A stretch of 64,000 nucleotides of DNA from contig NZ_CP050300.1 in NCBI RefSeq assembly GCF_014189505.1, positions 124,001 through 188,000 on the forward strand, read 5' to 3'. The translations under genes and the position numbers were made by a program. The notes under the pieces are model-generated. The model searched no databases. It was not told the origin of the DNA and was given only the letters and a program-made list of their open reading frames with translations. Origin of the DNA: Phyllobacterium sp. 628. Its GTDB lineage: Bacteria; Pseudomonadota; Alphaproteobacteria; Rhizobiales; Rhizobiaceae. Numbering within the stretch: the stretch's first letter is position 1; every line of letters starts with the position of its first letter. Shown here one piece after another: positions 25,391 to 34,458 of the stretch.

Positions 25391-26605
25391 ATGGACGCGA
25401 GAAAATCGATCCGGGCCAAGAGTGGAACCAATCTGGGTGGTGCCAGCGCGCACAACCGTCGCATCATGATCGATGCGCTGCGGGTCAATGGCGCCTTGTC
25501 GCGGGCTGACCTTGCGCGGGCAACCGGGCTGACACCGCAGACAGTTTCCAACATCATCGAGGAACTGGCGCAGGATGGGCTGGTACGCTCACAAGCCAGC
25601 GTCCGCAAGGGGCGCGGCCAGCCGGCAACACCTTACCAGCTTGTACCGGAAGGCGCCTTCGCCATCGGCCTGCAGATCGACCGCCATGTCACCCGTACGG
25701 TGATCGTCAATCTCGTCGGAGATGTGCTTGTGCAGTTCGAGGCCAAGCTGCCGGCGGGCGGTCCGGCCGAAGGTGTTGTCGTCATTCTTGATCTCGTCAA
25801 AAAGGCGCGCAAAGAACTGGCCGCGCAATTTCCGCAAGCGGCGAAAAAACTCGTTGGCCTTGGCCTTGCCATGCCGGGACCATTCGGCATCAACGAGCTT
25901 TACGACGATCCATGGATGATGACCGCCTGGCAAAACTTTCCGCTGGTCGAACGGGTCGCCGAAGGCACGGGCCTCGAAGTCGCCCTGCAGAATGACGCGT
26001 CAGCTGCGGCAACGGCGGAGCGCTTGCTCGGCGCGGCGCATGGCCTTGATCATGTGGTCTGTATTTATCTCGGTTATGGTCTTGGCGCGGGGCTGATCCT
26101 CAACGGCGAACTCTATGGTGGTGCCTATTCGAATGCCGGTGAGATCGGGATGATGCTGGCGCTGGCTCCCGGTGATGGTTCGGATGTGGAGCCGCTGGAA
26201 CACTACACGTCGATGGCCTCCCTATGCAACGTGCTGGGACTGGATCATTCAGACCCCAGATTGTTCGAACAGGTCACCGACGCAGTAATCAAAGGCGGGC
26301 CCGTGGTGGAAAGCTGGATCGCCAATGCTGCCGAGCGCCTGCGCCGGACGGTGCAGATGCTGGAATCCATCTTTGATCCGCAAACCACCATTCTGTGCGG
26401 TGGCGCACCAAAAGCACTAATCGATAGTTTGATACAGCGGATGGAACCGGTCATGCCCTCCATTGCCGACCGGGCGTCCCGCTATCCCGAGCCCCGCCTT
26501 CAGGCAGGGCTCGCTGATCCTTGGTCGGTCGCCTTGGGAGCGGCAGCGGAACCGATCGCCCGGGCCTTCGACCCGCGCTTCTCGGCAATTCTCAAAACAC
26601 CCTGA
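25391..26605 (+). CDS. ROK-family transcriptional regulator
   Basis: A 404-residue protein. A winged helix-turn-helix occupies the N-terminus (HNRRIMIDALRVNGALSRADL, then ARATGLTPQTVSNIIEELAQDG). The ROK sugar-kinase fold follows, with a phosphate-like loop LGYGLGAGLILNGELY and AMPGPFGI. The usual zinc-binding Cys cluster of ROK repressors (CxCGxxGCxE) is missing; the region reads GEIGMMLALAPGDG, so metal binding is doubtful. The ATG at 25391 has AGGGGG just upstream, which rejects the longer frame from 25292. Divergent from the sugar operon, it is the likely repressor. Its TGA abuts the convergent aminotransferase stop (TGATCA). Confidence 0.88.
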   Translation: MDARKSIRAKSGTNLGGASAHNRRIMIDALRVNGALSRADLARATGLTPQTVSNIIEELAQDGLVRSQASVRKGRGQPATPYQLVPEGAFAIGLQIDRHVTRTVIVNLVGDVLVQFEAKLPAGGPAEGVVVILDLVKKARKELAAQFPQAAKKLVGLGLAMPGPFGINELYDDPWMMTAWQNFPLVERVAEGTGLEVALQNDASAAATAERLLGAAHGLDHVVCIYLGYGLGAGLILNGELYGGAYSNAGEIGMMLALAPGDGSDVEPLEHYTSMASLCNVLGLDHSDPRLFEQVTDAVIKGGPVVESWIANAAERLRRTVQMLESIFDPQTTILCGGAPKALIDSLIQRMEPVMPSIADRASRYPEPRLQAGLADPWSVALGAAAEPIARAFDPRFSAILKTP

Positions 26606-27934
26606 TCAGGCGGCGTTTTTAATCGCATCACCCAGCATGGAAACAATGCTGTCGATCTGATCATTCTCGATGATCAGAGGCGGGGAGAGGGCGATGATAT
26701 CACCAGTGACGCGAACCAGCAGACCCTTCTTGAAGCAGTCTGTAAAGACGTCATAGCCACGAGCACCGACTGCTTCAGGGCGCGAGGCCAGTTCAATACC
26801 GGCAACGAGCCCGATGGTGCGGATATCAATGACGTTGGCGAGGCCCTTGAGGCTATGGATTGCGTCCTGCCAATGTTCCGCCACGTCAGCGGCGCGGGTC
26901 AGCAAGCCTTCTTCCTCATAGACTTCCAGTGTCGCCAGACCAGCGGCGCAGGCCACCGGATGCCCCGAATAGGTATAACCATGGAAAAGCTCGATCTGGT
27001 TTTCCGGTCCATGCATCAGCGCATCGTGGACGGTTTCGCTGGCGAATACCGCGCCCATCGGCACGGCGCCATTGGTCAAGCCCTTAGCTGTTGTCACAAG
27101 ATCAGGCACCACGCCGAAATAATCCACCGCAAACGGCGTACCAAGACGGCCAAAGCCAGTGATGACTTCGTCGAAAATCAGCAGAATGCCATGCTTCTGG
27201 CTGATGGCCCGCAGGCGCTCCAGATAACCTTTTGGCGGCAGCAGCACGCCAGTTGATCCGGCGACTGGCTCGACAATCACGGCAGCAATGGTTTCCGCAC
27301 CGTGCAGCGCCACCATGCGCTCCAGATCATCCGCCAAATCGGCACCATGTTCCGGCAGGCCTTTAACGAAAGTATTGCGCACGGGATCGTGGGTATGGCG
27401 AATATGGTCCGTGCCCGGCAGCAACGGGAAAACGCGGCGGTTATTGACCAGACCGCCCACCGAAATTCCACCGAAACCGACGCCATGATAACCGCGTTCG
27501 CGCCCGATCACCCGGTTACGCGTGCCCTGACCAATGGCACGCTGATAGGCGATGGCGATTTTCAGTGCCGTATCCACCGATTCCGATCCGGACCCGGTGA
27601 AGAACACTTTCGTCAGGCCAGCTTCCTTGCCGCCCGGTGCACGCGCAGCCAGCTTCTCGGCAAAATCAAAAGCCAGCGGATGGCCCATCTGAAAGGACGG
27701 CGCATAGTCCATGGTCACGAGCTGACGGGCAACCGCATCGGCAATCTTCTCGCGGCCATGCCCGGCATTGACGCACCAGAGGCCAGCCGTGCCGTCAAGC
27801 ACCTGTCCGCCATCGACATCGGTGTAATACATGCCCCTGGCGGATGCGAGCAGGCGCGGTGCCGCCTTGAACTGCCGGTTCGCCGTGAAAGGCATCCAAT
27901 AATTTTCGAGTGATGGGGTGTTGCTCATAAGCAT
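26606..27934 (-). CDS. Class III aminotransferase (beta-alanine/omega-amino acid:pyruvate type)
   Basis: A 442-residue PLP enzyme. YWMPFTANRQFKAAPRLLASARGMYYTDVDG (core YWMPFTANRQFK) is the typical opening of omega-amino acid:pyruvate aminotransferases. FDEVITGFGRLG carries the PLP-contact Asp and LVTTAKGLTNGAVPMGAV the Schiff-base Lys. It moves an amino group from beta-alanine or another omega-amino acid to pyruvate. AGGAG lies eight bases before the ATG at 27934. It is divergent from an XRE-cupin regulator of a type that often controls polyamine or omega-amino acid catabolism, a consistent pairing. Confidence 0.9.
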   Translation of the reverse strand: MLMSNTPSLENYWMPFTANRQFKAAPRLLASARGMYYTDVDGGQVLDGTAGLWCVNAGHGREKIADAVARQLVTMDYAPSFQMGHPLAFDFAEKLAARAPGGKEAGLTKVFFTGSGSESVDTALKIAIAYQRAIGQGTRNRVIGRERGYHGVGFGGISVGGLVNNRRVFPLLPGTDHIRHTHDPVRNTFVKGLPEHGADLADDLERMVALHGAETIAAVIVEPVAGSTGVLLPPKGYLERLRAISQKHGILLIFDEVITGFGRLGTPFAVDYFGVVPDLVTTAKGLTNGAVPMGAVFASETVHDALMHGPENQIELFHGYTYSGHPVACAAGLATLEVYEEEGLLTRAADVAEHWQDAIHSLKGLANVIDIRTIGLVAGIELASRPEAVGARGYDVFTDCFKKGLLVRVTGDIIALSPPLIIENDQIDSIVSMLGDAIKNAA

Positions 27935-28031
27935 GGTGGAAGCTCCTCTTCTTGCAAGAGGGAGCCATGCTTTCTATTGGGCAACAAGTCCTTTTCTGAT
28001 AACAGACAACCCATTGATTTTACTTATATGG

Positions 28032-28049
28032 TAATGCATAAATTCATTA
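28032..28049. promoter_or_regulatory. Inverted repeat in the aminotransferase/XRE divergent gap
   Basis: TAATG (28032-28036) and CATTA (28045-28049) form an inverted pair with 8 bp between them. They lie in the AT-rich centre of the 148-bp gap between divergent genes. This is a plausible operator for the XRE-cupin regulator; the short half-sites limit confidence. Confidence 0.3.
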
Positions 28050-28082
28050 TATCGAACATATGCAACAGCCACGGAGGCGCCC

Positions 28083-28631
28083 ATGCATATCGACCTTGGC
28101 GGACGGTTGCGGTTTTTGCGGCAAAGACACAGTCTTTCACAACGCGAACTGGCCAAGCGCGCAGGCGTGACCAACTCCACCATATCGCTGATTGAATCCA
28201 GCCAGACCAATCCGTCAGTCGGCGCATTGAAACGCATTCTTGACGGCATTCCCATCGGGCTTTCCGAATTTTTCGCCATTGAACCGGACCGCAAACAAAA
28301 AGTGTTTTACGAGGCAGGCGAGTTGGTCGAGATCGGCAAGGGTAATATTTCCTACCGGCAGATCGGCGAAAATCTCTTCGGCCGTGCCCTGCAAATTCTC
28401 AAGGAACGCTACGAACCCGGCGGCGATACCGGCCGCGTGATGCTGGTGCATGAGGGTGAGGAGGGCGGCGTCGTCATCAGCGGACGGCTTGAAGTCACCG
28501 TTGATGACCAGCGGAAGATTCTCGGCCCCGGCGATGCCTATTATTTCGAAAGCCGCCAACCACATCGCTTTCGCTGTGTCGGGCCAAACCCTTGCGAGGT
28601 TGTGAGCGCCTGCACGCCGCCGACGTTCTGA
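28083..28631 (+). CDS. XRE-family regulator with cupin domain (PuuR-like)
   Basis: A 182-residue regulator. The N-terminal helix-turn-helix is LRQRHSLSQRELAKRAGVTN with STISLIESSQTNPSVGALKRI. A C-terminal cupin sensor follows (RVMLVHEGEEGGVVISGRLEV, then GPGDAYYFESRQPHRF). This layout matches PuuR-type regulators of putrescine and related amine catabolism, consistent with the divergent aminotransferase. Its TGA abuts the stop of the convergent PAS-LuxR gene in a shared TGATCA (28629-28634). Confidence 0.88.
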   Translation: MHIDLGGRLRFLRQRHSLSQRELAKRAGVTNSTISLIESSQTNPSVGALKRILDGIPIGLSEFFAIEPDRKQKVFYEAGELVEIGKGNISYRQIGENLFGRALQILKERYEPGGDTGRVMLVHEGEEGGVVISGRLEVTVDDQRKILGPGDAYYFESRQPHRFRCVGPNPCEVVSACTPPTF

Positions 28632-29219
28632 TCACCGCAGCGATGAAAACCAGGCGATCAGTTCGGCGCTGTTGTGCAGGCCGAAGGCGCGCATGATGCG
28701 GGCGCGGTGCGCCTCGATGGTGCGTTTCGACAGGCCGATTTCCCTCGCAATCTGCGCATTGGTCTTGCCCTGTGAAACGAGCGTCAGAACCTGTTTCTGC
28801 CTATCCGAAATGAGGCTGGCATTACCCGCCACGGTGCGGTTCATCGGCTCGAAACAATAGAGCGCTTCGGCGAAGGGATCGGCATGGTTGCCGCTGCGTC
28901 CGCGCACCCGGCACCAGAAGCTGGTGCCGTCACGCCGCCGCATCACCCGCTCGTCATAATAGACGCGGCCACCAGCAAAATTGGTTCGCCACATTTCTCC
29001 CGTCCGCACAAAATCGGTGATTTTGGGATAGAGGCGGCTGAAACTCTGGTCGATTAGTTCGACGCGCTCATAGCCGAAAGTCTCGGCGAATTCGAAATTG
29101 CAATCGCGTATGATACGGTGTGTCGCATAGACCATCGGCACCGGCATGTCGGTCAGGATGAAGCGTTTTGCGCTTCCTGCAACGGCAATGTCGGAGATAG
29201 GAAACTCGGCTGCGGTCAT
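28632..29219 (-). CDS. PAS-LuxR-type transcriptional regulator
   Basis: A 195-residue protein. An N-terminal PAS domain (about residues 20-125, with IIRDCNFEFAETFGYERVELI and RRRDGTSFWCRVRG) joins a C-terminal LuxR/NarL helix-turn-helix. The latter reads LISDRQKQVLTLVSQGKTNAQIAREIGLSKRTIEAHRARIM (core GKTNAQIAREIGLSKRTIEA). There is no receiver Asp, so it is not a classical response regulator; a ligand or partner kinase may act on the PAS domain. It is divergent from the CoA-transferase genes with about 100 bp between, and could control them. Confidence 0.85.
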   Translation of the reverse strand: MTAAEFPISDIAVAGSAKRFILTDMPVPMVYATHRIIRDCNFEFAETFGYERVELIDQSFSRLYPKITDFVRTGEMWRTNFAGGRVYYDERVMRRRDGTSFWCRVRGRSGNHADPFAEALYCFEPMNRTVAGNASLISDRQKQVLTLVSQGKTNAQIAREIGLSKRTIEAHRARIMRAFGLHNSAELIAWFSSLR

Positions 29220-29325
29220 GCAGTATTAATACGACTACCTGTGCCCTCAAGACAAGCCATACCGTTGCGGTAACGGCAGCGTTCCGAACCTGCCGCAGAG
29301 GATGGAGAACAATGGGAGAGTGTTC

Positions 29326-30049
29326 TTGAAAAAAGTTCATCGAGAAGTGAGTGATGCACTCGACGGCGTGCTGTTTGATGGCATGACCATCATGGCCGGC
29401 GGCTTCGGCCTGTGCGGCATTCCTGAGGCCCTGATCTACGCGATCCGGGATTCAGGCGTGAAGGGTCTCACCGTCATTTCCAACAATGCAGGCGTGGATG
29501 GCATTGGCCTTGGCGTGCTGCTTGAGACCAAGCAGATCCGCAAGATGATTTCGTCCTATGTTGGCGAAAACAAGCTGTTTGCCCAGCAATACCTTTCGGG
29601 CGAACTGGAGCTCGAATTCAACCCGCAGGGTACGCTCGCGGAACGTATCCGCGCAGGGGGGAGCGGGCATTCCGGCGTTCTTCACCAAAACGGGTGTTGG
29701 CACCATCATTGCCGATGGCAAGGATGTCCGCGAATTTGACGGCGAATCCTATGTGATGGAGCGCGGTCTGTTCGCTGATTTGTCCATCGTTCATGCGTTC
29801 AAAGGCGATACGGAAGGCAATCTCGTCTACCGCAAGACTGCGCGCAACTTCAATCCGATCATGGCAACGGCTGCCAAAGTGACGGTTGCAGAAGTGGAGC
29901 ATCTGGTTGATGCGGGCAAGATCGATGGCGATCACATCCATACGCCGGGCATTTTCGTCAAGCGGATCGTGCACGTGCCTAATCCCGCCAAACATATTGA
30001 ACAACGGACGACCCGTCCGCGTCTTGTCGCAGCAAGCGAGGTGAACTGA
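29326..30049 (+). pseudogene. scoA: 3-oxoacid CoA-transferase subunit A, frameshifted in a G run
   Basis: Subunit A of succinyl-CoA:3-oxoacid CoA-transferase, which activates acetoacetate or 3-oxoadipate. The first part ([18 protein letters not shown]) and the second part ([21 protein letters not shown]...) are in different frames. The break is in GCAGGGGGGAGC at 29656-29661, six G where five would give the standard [12 protein letters not shown]. Both halves are otherwise well preserved, so the lesion is very recent, a sequencing error, or a slippage site. The likely start is TTG at 29326 (reads MKKVHREV, the family start), with GGGAGAG seven bases upstream; the ATG at 29302 is less likely. 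Subunit B follows after one base. Confidence 0.85.
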
Positions 30050-30050
30050 G

Positions 30051-30692
30051 ATGGCCTGGACACGCGATCAGATGGCCGAACGGGCCGCAAAGGAATTGCA
30101 GGACGGTTTTTACGTCAATCTTGGCATCGGTATTCCCACCCTTGTCGCCAATTATATCCCGACCGGCATGAGCGTTCAGCTTCAAAGCGAGAACGGTATG
30201 CTCGGCATGGGACCTTTCCCCTATGAGGGAGAGGAAGATGCCGATCTCATCAATGCCGGCAAGCAGACCATCACCGAATTGCCGACCACCAGCTATTTCT
30301 CCGGTGCGGACAGCTTTGGCATGATCCGCGGCGGCCATATCGACCTGTCGATTCTTGGTGCCATGCAAGTGGCACGCAACGGCGATCTCGCCAACTGGAT
30401 GGTTCCGGGCAAGATGGTCAAAGGCATGGGCGGTGCAATGGATCTCGTCGCAGGCGTCAAGAAAGTCGTCGTCGTCATGGAGCACGAGGCCAAGGGAGAG
30501 GCAAAACTGCTGGAGGAATGCAATCTGCCTTTGACAGGCAGACGCGTCACCGACCTCGTCATCACCGATCTCGGCGTTTTCACCATCGAGCGGCGCGGCG
30601 AGCCAAAGATGACGCTGATCGAGATTGCGCCCGGCGTCACGGTTGATGAAATCAAGGCCAAGACACAGGCGACGTTCGACATCGCTCTTTAA
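30051..30692 (+). CDS. scoB: 3-oxoacid CoA-transferase subunit B
   Basis: A 213-residue beta subunit. [13 protein letters not shown] and the catalytic-Glu region [20 protein letters not shown] are intact, as is the [18 protein letters not shown] block. With subunit A it moves CoA from succinyl-CoA to a 3-oxoacid, feeding ketone-body or aromatic (beta-ketoadipate) carbon to the TCA cycle; which of the two cannot be told from sequence. The start is one base after the subunit A stop. If the subunit A frameshift is real, this subunit would lack its partner. A strong terminator follows. Confidence 0.93.
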   Translation: MAWTRDQMAERAAKELQDGFYVNLGIGIPTLVANYIPTGMSVQLQSENGMLGMGPFPYEGEEDADLINAGKQTITELPTTSYFSGADSFGMIRGGHIDLSILGAMQVARNGDLANWMVPGKMVKGMGGAMDLVAGVKKVVVVMEHEAKGEAKLLEECNLPLTGRRVTDLVITDLGVFTIERRGEPKMTLIEIAPGVTVDEIKAKTQATFDIAL

Positions 30693-30704
30693 TTATTAAT
30701 TAGT

Positions 30705-30745
30705 GTACCGGCGGAGAAAATTGCTTCGCCGGTACTATTCTTCCT
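30705..30745 (+). terminator. Intrinsic terminator after the CoA-transferase operon
   Basis: A 12-bp stem, GTACCGGCGGAG (30705-30716) with CTTCGCCGGTAC (30724-30735), loop AAAATTG, one G-T pair, followed by TATTCTTCCT. The gap to the next gene (30746-30977) shows no further gene. Confidence 0.8.
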
Positions 30746-30977
30746 TGGCTTGCTCTTGCCGCCACTGAAACAGGCCCGTTCTATCGGGATTTGGCTTGCA
30801 ATGCTGACGCAATCTCTTCCTGCCACACTTCTGCAGAAGATTGAATTGTGCCCATCCGCCAGCGCGAATGGCTATCAGCAAAAAAGGCTTACAGCATTGA
30901 AGTCTGTTTTTATTGCGTTTATGTCAGTCAAAGCGCTTTGGCGTATCATGCAACCAATCAAGCGGATGACATAGAGC

Positions 30978-32234
30978 GTGGATTCCTCAAACAGCCAACC
31001 TGACCTGAGCAAGACACTGGCCGCGATTGTCGATAACGGCAGCAAGCGCAATATTTTTCGCAGGCATCCTTTTCTCTGGGGCGGGGGCGCACTTGTTGTC
31101 GCCGGGATTATTGCCGCCTCGCTGTTTTCGCGCGGCACTCACTATGATTATACGCAGCGGCCGCTGACGAAAGGCACATTGTCGATTACCGTCTCAGCAA
31201 CCGGCACAGTCCAGCCAACCGAACAGGTTGATGTATCCAGCGAGCTTTCCGGCACTGTGCGAACGGTACTGGTCGATTACAACAGTTTCGTTGCCAAGGG
31301 TGATGTGCTGGCAACGCTTGATATCGATACGATCCTCAGCAACATCGAAAGCTCGAAGTCTAAACTTCTGGCATCACGCGCCCGCGTTGTGCAATCGCAG
31401 GCAACGCTTGCAGCCAAGAAGAACGCATTTGAGCGGATGACCTCGTTGCAGGACAGCCGGGTGTCATCCGTGCGCGAACTGGATGTTGCCAAGTCGGAAT
31501 ACGATTCTGCCGTTGCTGCCCTTGATGTCGCGAATGCGGAAGTTACAGTCTCCGAGGCCGAGTTGCAGGTGAACCAGACATCGTTGCAGAAGTCGAAGAT
31601 CATCTCTCCGATTGATGGTGTCGTGCTCAGCCGCTCGGTTGATCCCGGTGCGACGGTAGCCGCGGCCTTTCAAGCACCGATCCTGTTCAAGCTTGCCGGC
31701 AATCTGAAAAAGATGGAACTGCAGGTTAATGTCGATGAGGCTGATGTCGGTCTGGTCAGGCCGGATCAGGACGCGACCTTCAATGTCGATGCTTATCCCG
31801 ACCGTACTTTCCCGGCAAAGATCGTCAACATCCGCTTCCAACCGGAAACGGTGTCGAACGTCGTCACCTACAAGGCCATGCTGGCAGTTGCGAACGAAGA
31901 TCTGGCTTTACGTCCCGGCATGACCGCGACGGCCAACATCAAGGTCAACGAAGTCAAAGACGCTTTGCTTGTGCCGAATGCCGCCTTGCGTTTCACACCG
32001 CCGAATGAACCGGCAAAGCCCGAAGCAGCAAGTGCCACCGAACAAACGCCTGCGGTACCCGATACCAAAAAGGAAAATGGATCATTGCGGGCTGTCTGGG
32101 TTTTGCGGGACGGCAAGCCAGTCAAGGTTGATGTCCGCGCAGGCGCAACCGACGGGCGCAACACCATCCTCCTCTCCGGCAATATTAAGGAAGGCGACCA
32201 GGTCATCATTTCAGCAAGTACGCCACCGAAATGA
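30978..32234 (+). CDS. Periplasmic adaptor of an efflux system, MacA/HlyD type
   Basis: A 418-residue membrane-fusion protein with one N-terminal membrane anchor (GGGALVVAGIIAASLFSRG). A lipoyl half-motif comes next (VSATGTVQPTEQVDVSSELSG). A coiled-coil hairpin spans about residues 115-205. The second lipoyl/barrel part has IISPIDGVVLSRSVDPGATV. Compared with E. coli MacA it has an added Pro/Glu-rich loop near residues 335-360. The start is GTG at 30978. The stop overlaps the ATPase start. No outer-membrane channel gene (TolC type) is adjacent, so one is presumably supplied elsewhere. Confidence 0.9.
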   Translation: MDSSNSQPDLSKTLAAIVDNGSKRNIFRRHPFLWGGGALVVAGIIAASLFSRGTHYDYTQRPLTKGTLSITVSATGTVQPTEQVDVSSELSGTVRTVLVDYNSFVAKGDVLATLDIDTILSNIESSKSKLLASRARVVQSQATLAAKKNAFERMTSLQDSRVSSVRELDVAKSEYDSAVAALDVANAEVTVSEAELQVNQTSLQKSKIISPIDGVVLSRSVDPGATVAAAFQAPILFKLAGNLKKMELQVNVDEADVGLVRPDQDATFNVDAYPDRTFPAKIVNIRFQPETVSNVVTYKAMLAVANEDLALRPGMTATANIKVNEVKDALLVPNAALRFTPPNEPAKPEAASATEQTPAVPDTKKENGSLRAVWVLRDGKPVKVDVRAGATDGRNTILLSGNIKEGDQVIISASTPPK

Positions 32235-32947
32235 CCGGACAGCCACGACAAACAACGCCGTTGATTGAGTTCCGGCGGGTCACCAAGAGCTATGGCGAGG
32301 GTGAAGCCGCCGTCCATGCCTTGGCCGGCGTCGACTTTGCTATTGAGCGCGGCGATTTCGTTGCGATCATGGGGCCATCGGGCTCCGGCAAGTCCACGGC
32401 GATGAACTTGATCGGCTGTCTCGACCGGCCAAGCACGGGACAGTACCTTTTCGGCGGTACGGGCATTGATCAGCTTGACCGGCATCAGCAGACGACGTTG
32501 CGGCGCGAATTGCTCGGGTTTGTCTTTCAGGGCTTCAATCTTCTGCGCCGCACGTCAGCCGTGGAAAATGTGGAACTGCCATTGATCTATCGTGGAATGG
32601 GCCGCACCGAACGGCGGGAGCGGGCGCTGGAAGCCTTACAGCAGGTGGGTCTGGCAACCCGTGCCAACCACGTCCCCTCGGAATTATCCGGCGGCCAGCA
32701 ACAGCGTGTTGCGATTGCCCGCGCAATTGTCACGCATCCGCAGGTGCTGCTTGCCGATGAGCCGACTGGCAATCTCGATACGAAGACAAGTGTGGAAATC
32801 ATGGAGCTGATTTCCGGCTTTAACCGTGACAGCGGCATCACGGTGATCATGGTCACACATGAACCGGACATTGCCGCCTATGCCAAGCGCACGATCCGCT
32901 TCGTCGATGGTCACATCCAGAGCGATGAACGCAGACAGGATATCTGA
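32231..32947 (+). CDS. ABC ATPase of a MacB/LolD-type efflux system
   Basis: A 238-residue ATPase. Walker A GPSGSGKST is at residues 48-56, the LolD/MacB-type Q-loop FVFQGFNLLRRTSAVENVELPLIY follows (core FVFQGFNLLRRTS). Signature LSGGQQQR and Walker B LLADEPTGNLD are intact. The ATPase and membrane parts of MacB are separate genes here. It drives the FtsX-like permease 2 bp downstream. Confidence 0.93.
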   Translation: MTGQPRQTTPLIEFRRVTKSYGEGEAAVHALAGVDFAIERGDFVAIMGPSGSGKSTAMNLIGCLDRPSTGQYLFGGTGIDQLDRHQQTTLRRELLGFVFQGFNLLRRTSAVENVELPLIYRGMGRTERRERALEALQQVGLATRANHVPSELSGGQQQRVAIARAIVTHPQVLLADEPTGNLDTKTSVEIMELISGFNRDSGITVIMVTHEPDIAAYAKRTIRFVDGHIQSDERRQDI

Positions 32948-32949
32948 CA

Positions 32950-34149
32950 ATGCTGCTTGAAGCGTTCCGGCTCGCCCTGCATTCCATGTCGCGCAATCTC
33001 ATGCGTTCTTTCCTGACAATGCTGGGTATTGTCATTGGCGTCGGCGCAGTGATTGCCATGGTCACCGTCGGCAACGGCACCAGGCAAAGAGTGACCGGTG
33101 AAATTTCGAAACTCGGGACCAACCTGCTTTTTGTATCGCCGGGCAATCCCGAGCGCCGCTCCACTCTGCCGCCACGCACCTTTGATATCCGGGATATCGA
33201 TGCCATTCGCGATCAGGTTCCGGGCGTTGCCGCTGTCGCACCGCTCGGTCAGGTGTCGGGCACAGCCATCCGCGAAGGCAACAGCCGGACGGCATCCATT
33301 ATCGGCTCCACCAACGATTACTTCACCACCATGAACTGGCAGCTGGCGAGTGGCCGCAACTTTCTTGAATCGGAAGAACGCAGCGGCCGGTCGGTTTGCA
33401 TTATCGGAGCAACTGTTCAGAAGGCCCTGTTCGGCGACACTGTTCCTGATGGTGACCGCATTCGTATCAACCGCATATCCTGCGAAGTCATTGGTACGCT
33501 CGCCTCGAAGGGCAAATCCGTCGATGGCCAGGATCAGGATAATACGGTGCTTATTCCGTTCCGCATGTTCCAGCGGCGCATTGCCGGTTCTACGGATGTG
33601 TCGCTGATTACCGTTTCTGCCAAGGATGGGGCAACTGCGCCGGTGAAGGCCTCGCTGGAGGAGCTGTTCAAGGAACGGCGCAAAATCCGCGAGTCCGGGG
33701 ATCGTGATTTCGAGGTGACCGATCTCAGCCAGATCCTTGGCATCGTCTCCATGACGACAGTGATATTGACCGGGCTTCTGTCTTCTATCGCGGCTGTCAG
33801 TCTTCTGGTGGGCGGCATCGGCATCATGAACATCATGCTGGTCTCCGTCACCGAGCGAACGCGTGAAATCGGCGTGCGTCTGGCCATCGGTGCGACAGAG
33901 CGCCAGGTACTGACACAGTTTCTGGTTGAAGCGATCGTGCTGTGCCTGATTGGCGGCTTGATCGGGATGGTCATCGGCCTGTTGCTTGCCTATACGGCGG
34001 TAAGCTTCATGAGCGTGCCGTTTGTGCTTGACCCGTCAATTGTCCTGATTGCCTTCGGCTTTTCGGCCCTGATCGGTGTGATTTTCGGATACTTCCCCGC
34101 GCGCCGGGCCGCCAGAATGAACCCGATAGACGCCTTGCGCTATGAATAA
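32950..34149 (+). CDS. FtsX-like permease of a MacB-type efflux system
   Basis: A 399-residue membrane protein. One N-terminal span (SFLTMLGIVIGVGAVIAMVTV) is followed by a large periplasmic MacB_PCD domain (about residues 50-245). Three C-terminal spans follow, including VSLLVGGIGIMNIMLVSVTERTREIGVRLAIGA (core GGIGIMNIMLVSVTERTREI), the FtsX signature. With its ATPase and adaptor it should export a macrolide-, peptide- or lipid-like substrate from the periplasm by mechanotransmission. The substrate is unknown. Confidence 0.93.
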   Translation: MLLEAFRLALHSMSRNLMRSFLTMLGIVIGVGAVIAMVTVGNGTRQRVTGEISKLGTNLLFVSPGNPERRSTLPPRTFDIRDIDAIRDQVPGVAAVAPLGQVSGTAIREGNSRTASIIGSTNDYFTTMNWQLASGRNFLESEERSGRSVCIIGATVQKALFGDTVPDGDRIRINRISCEVIGTLASKGKSVDGQDQDNTVLIPFRMFQRRIAGSTDVSLITVSAKDGATAPVKASLEELFKERRKIRESGDRDFEVTDLSQILGIVSMTTVILTGLLSSIAAVSLLVGGIGIMNIMLVSVTERTREIGVRLAIGATERQVLTQFLVEAIVLCLIGGLIGMVIGLLLAYTAVSFMSVPFVLDPSIVLIAFGFSALIGVIFGYFPARRAARMNPIDALRYE

Positions 34150-34335
34150 TCACATAAAGTGATGACAATGCGAGCTGTTAGTATGAGCAGCGCTGGCAAA
34201 CTCTCTTTAAAACATGAAGTTAAGGCAAATTATTTCAAAAGTTGCAGTAAATCTAGATGATAATAATTTATTAGATAATGCACATAGTAAAGTATAAGAC
34301 TCACATTGCTGACTACTTAACATGGAGGAATGTTA

Positions 34336-34416
34336 ATGTTTGGAGATCTTCTGAAAACTATTCTTGAAGCTGTGGCTTCTATTGTGGCAGCAATACTTGG
34401 CGCATTGCCACTATAG
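34336..34416 (+). CDS. 26-residue hydrophobic peptide with its own ribosome site and terminator
   Basis: ATG at 34336 to TAG at 34414-34416 encodes 26 residues, beginning MFGDLLKTILEA and ending AAILGALPL. GGAGGA at 34324-34329 is an ideal ribosome site, six bases before the ATG. A clean intrinsic terminator follows 11 bp after the stop. The peptide has three charged residues (Asp4, Lys7, Glu11), all in the first half, and a run of Ala/Ile/Leu/Val afterwards. It should form one amphipathic-to-hydrophobic helix that lies on or in the membrane. Possible roles are a small membrane regulator, a type I toxin-like peptide or a secreted membrane-active peptide; the near-zero charge argues against a classic cationic lytic peptide. 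It sits in an AT-rich island. I recognise no family. Confidence 0.6.
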   Translation: MFGDLLKTILEAVASIVAAILGALPL

Positions 34417-34427
34417 CATATTATTAT

Positions 34428-34458
34428 CCGGGTGCCTAACTCAGGCATCCGGATTTTT
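34428..34458 (+). terminator. Intrinsic terminator of the small peptide gene
   Basis: A 10-bp stem, CCGGGTGCCT (34428-34437) with AGGCATCCGG (34443-34452), loop AACTC, one G-T pair, then ATTTTT at 34453-34458. Confidence 0.8.
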
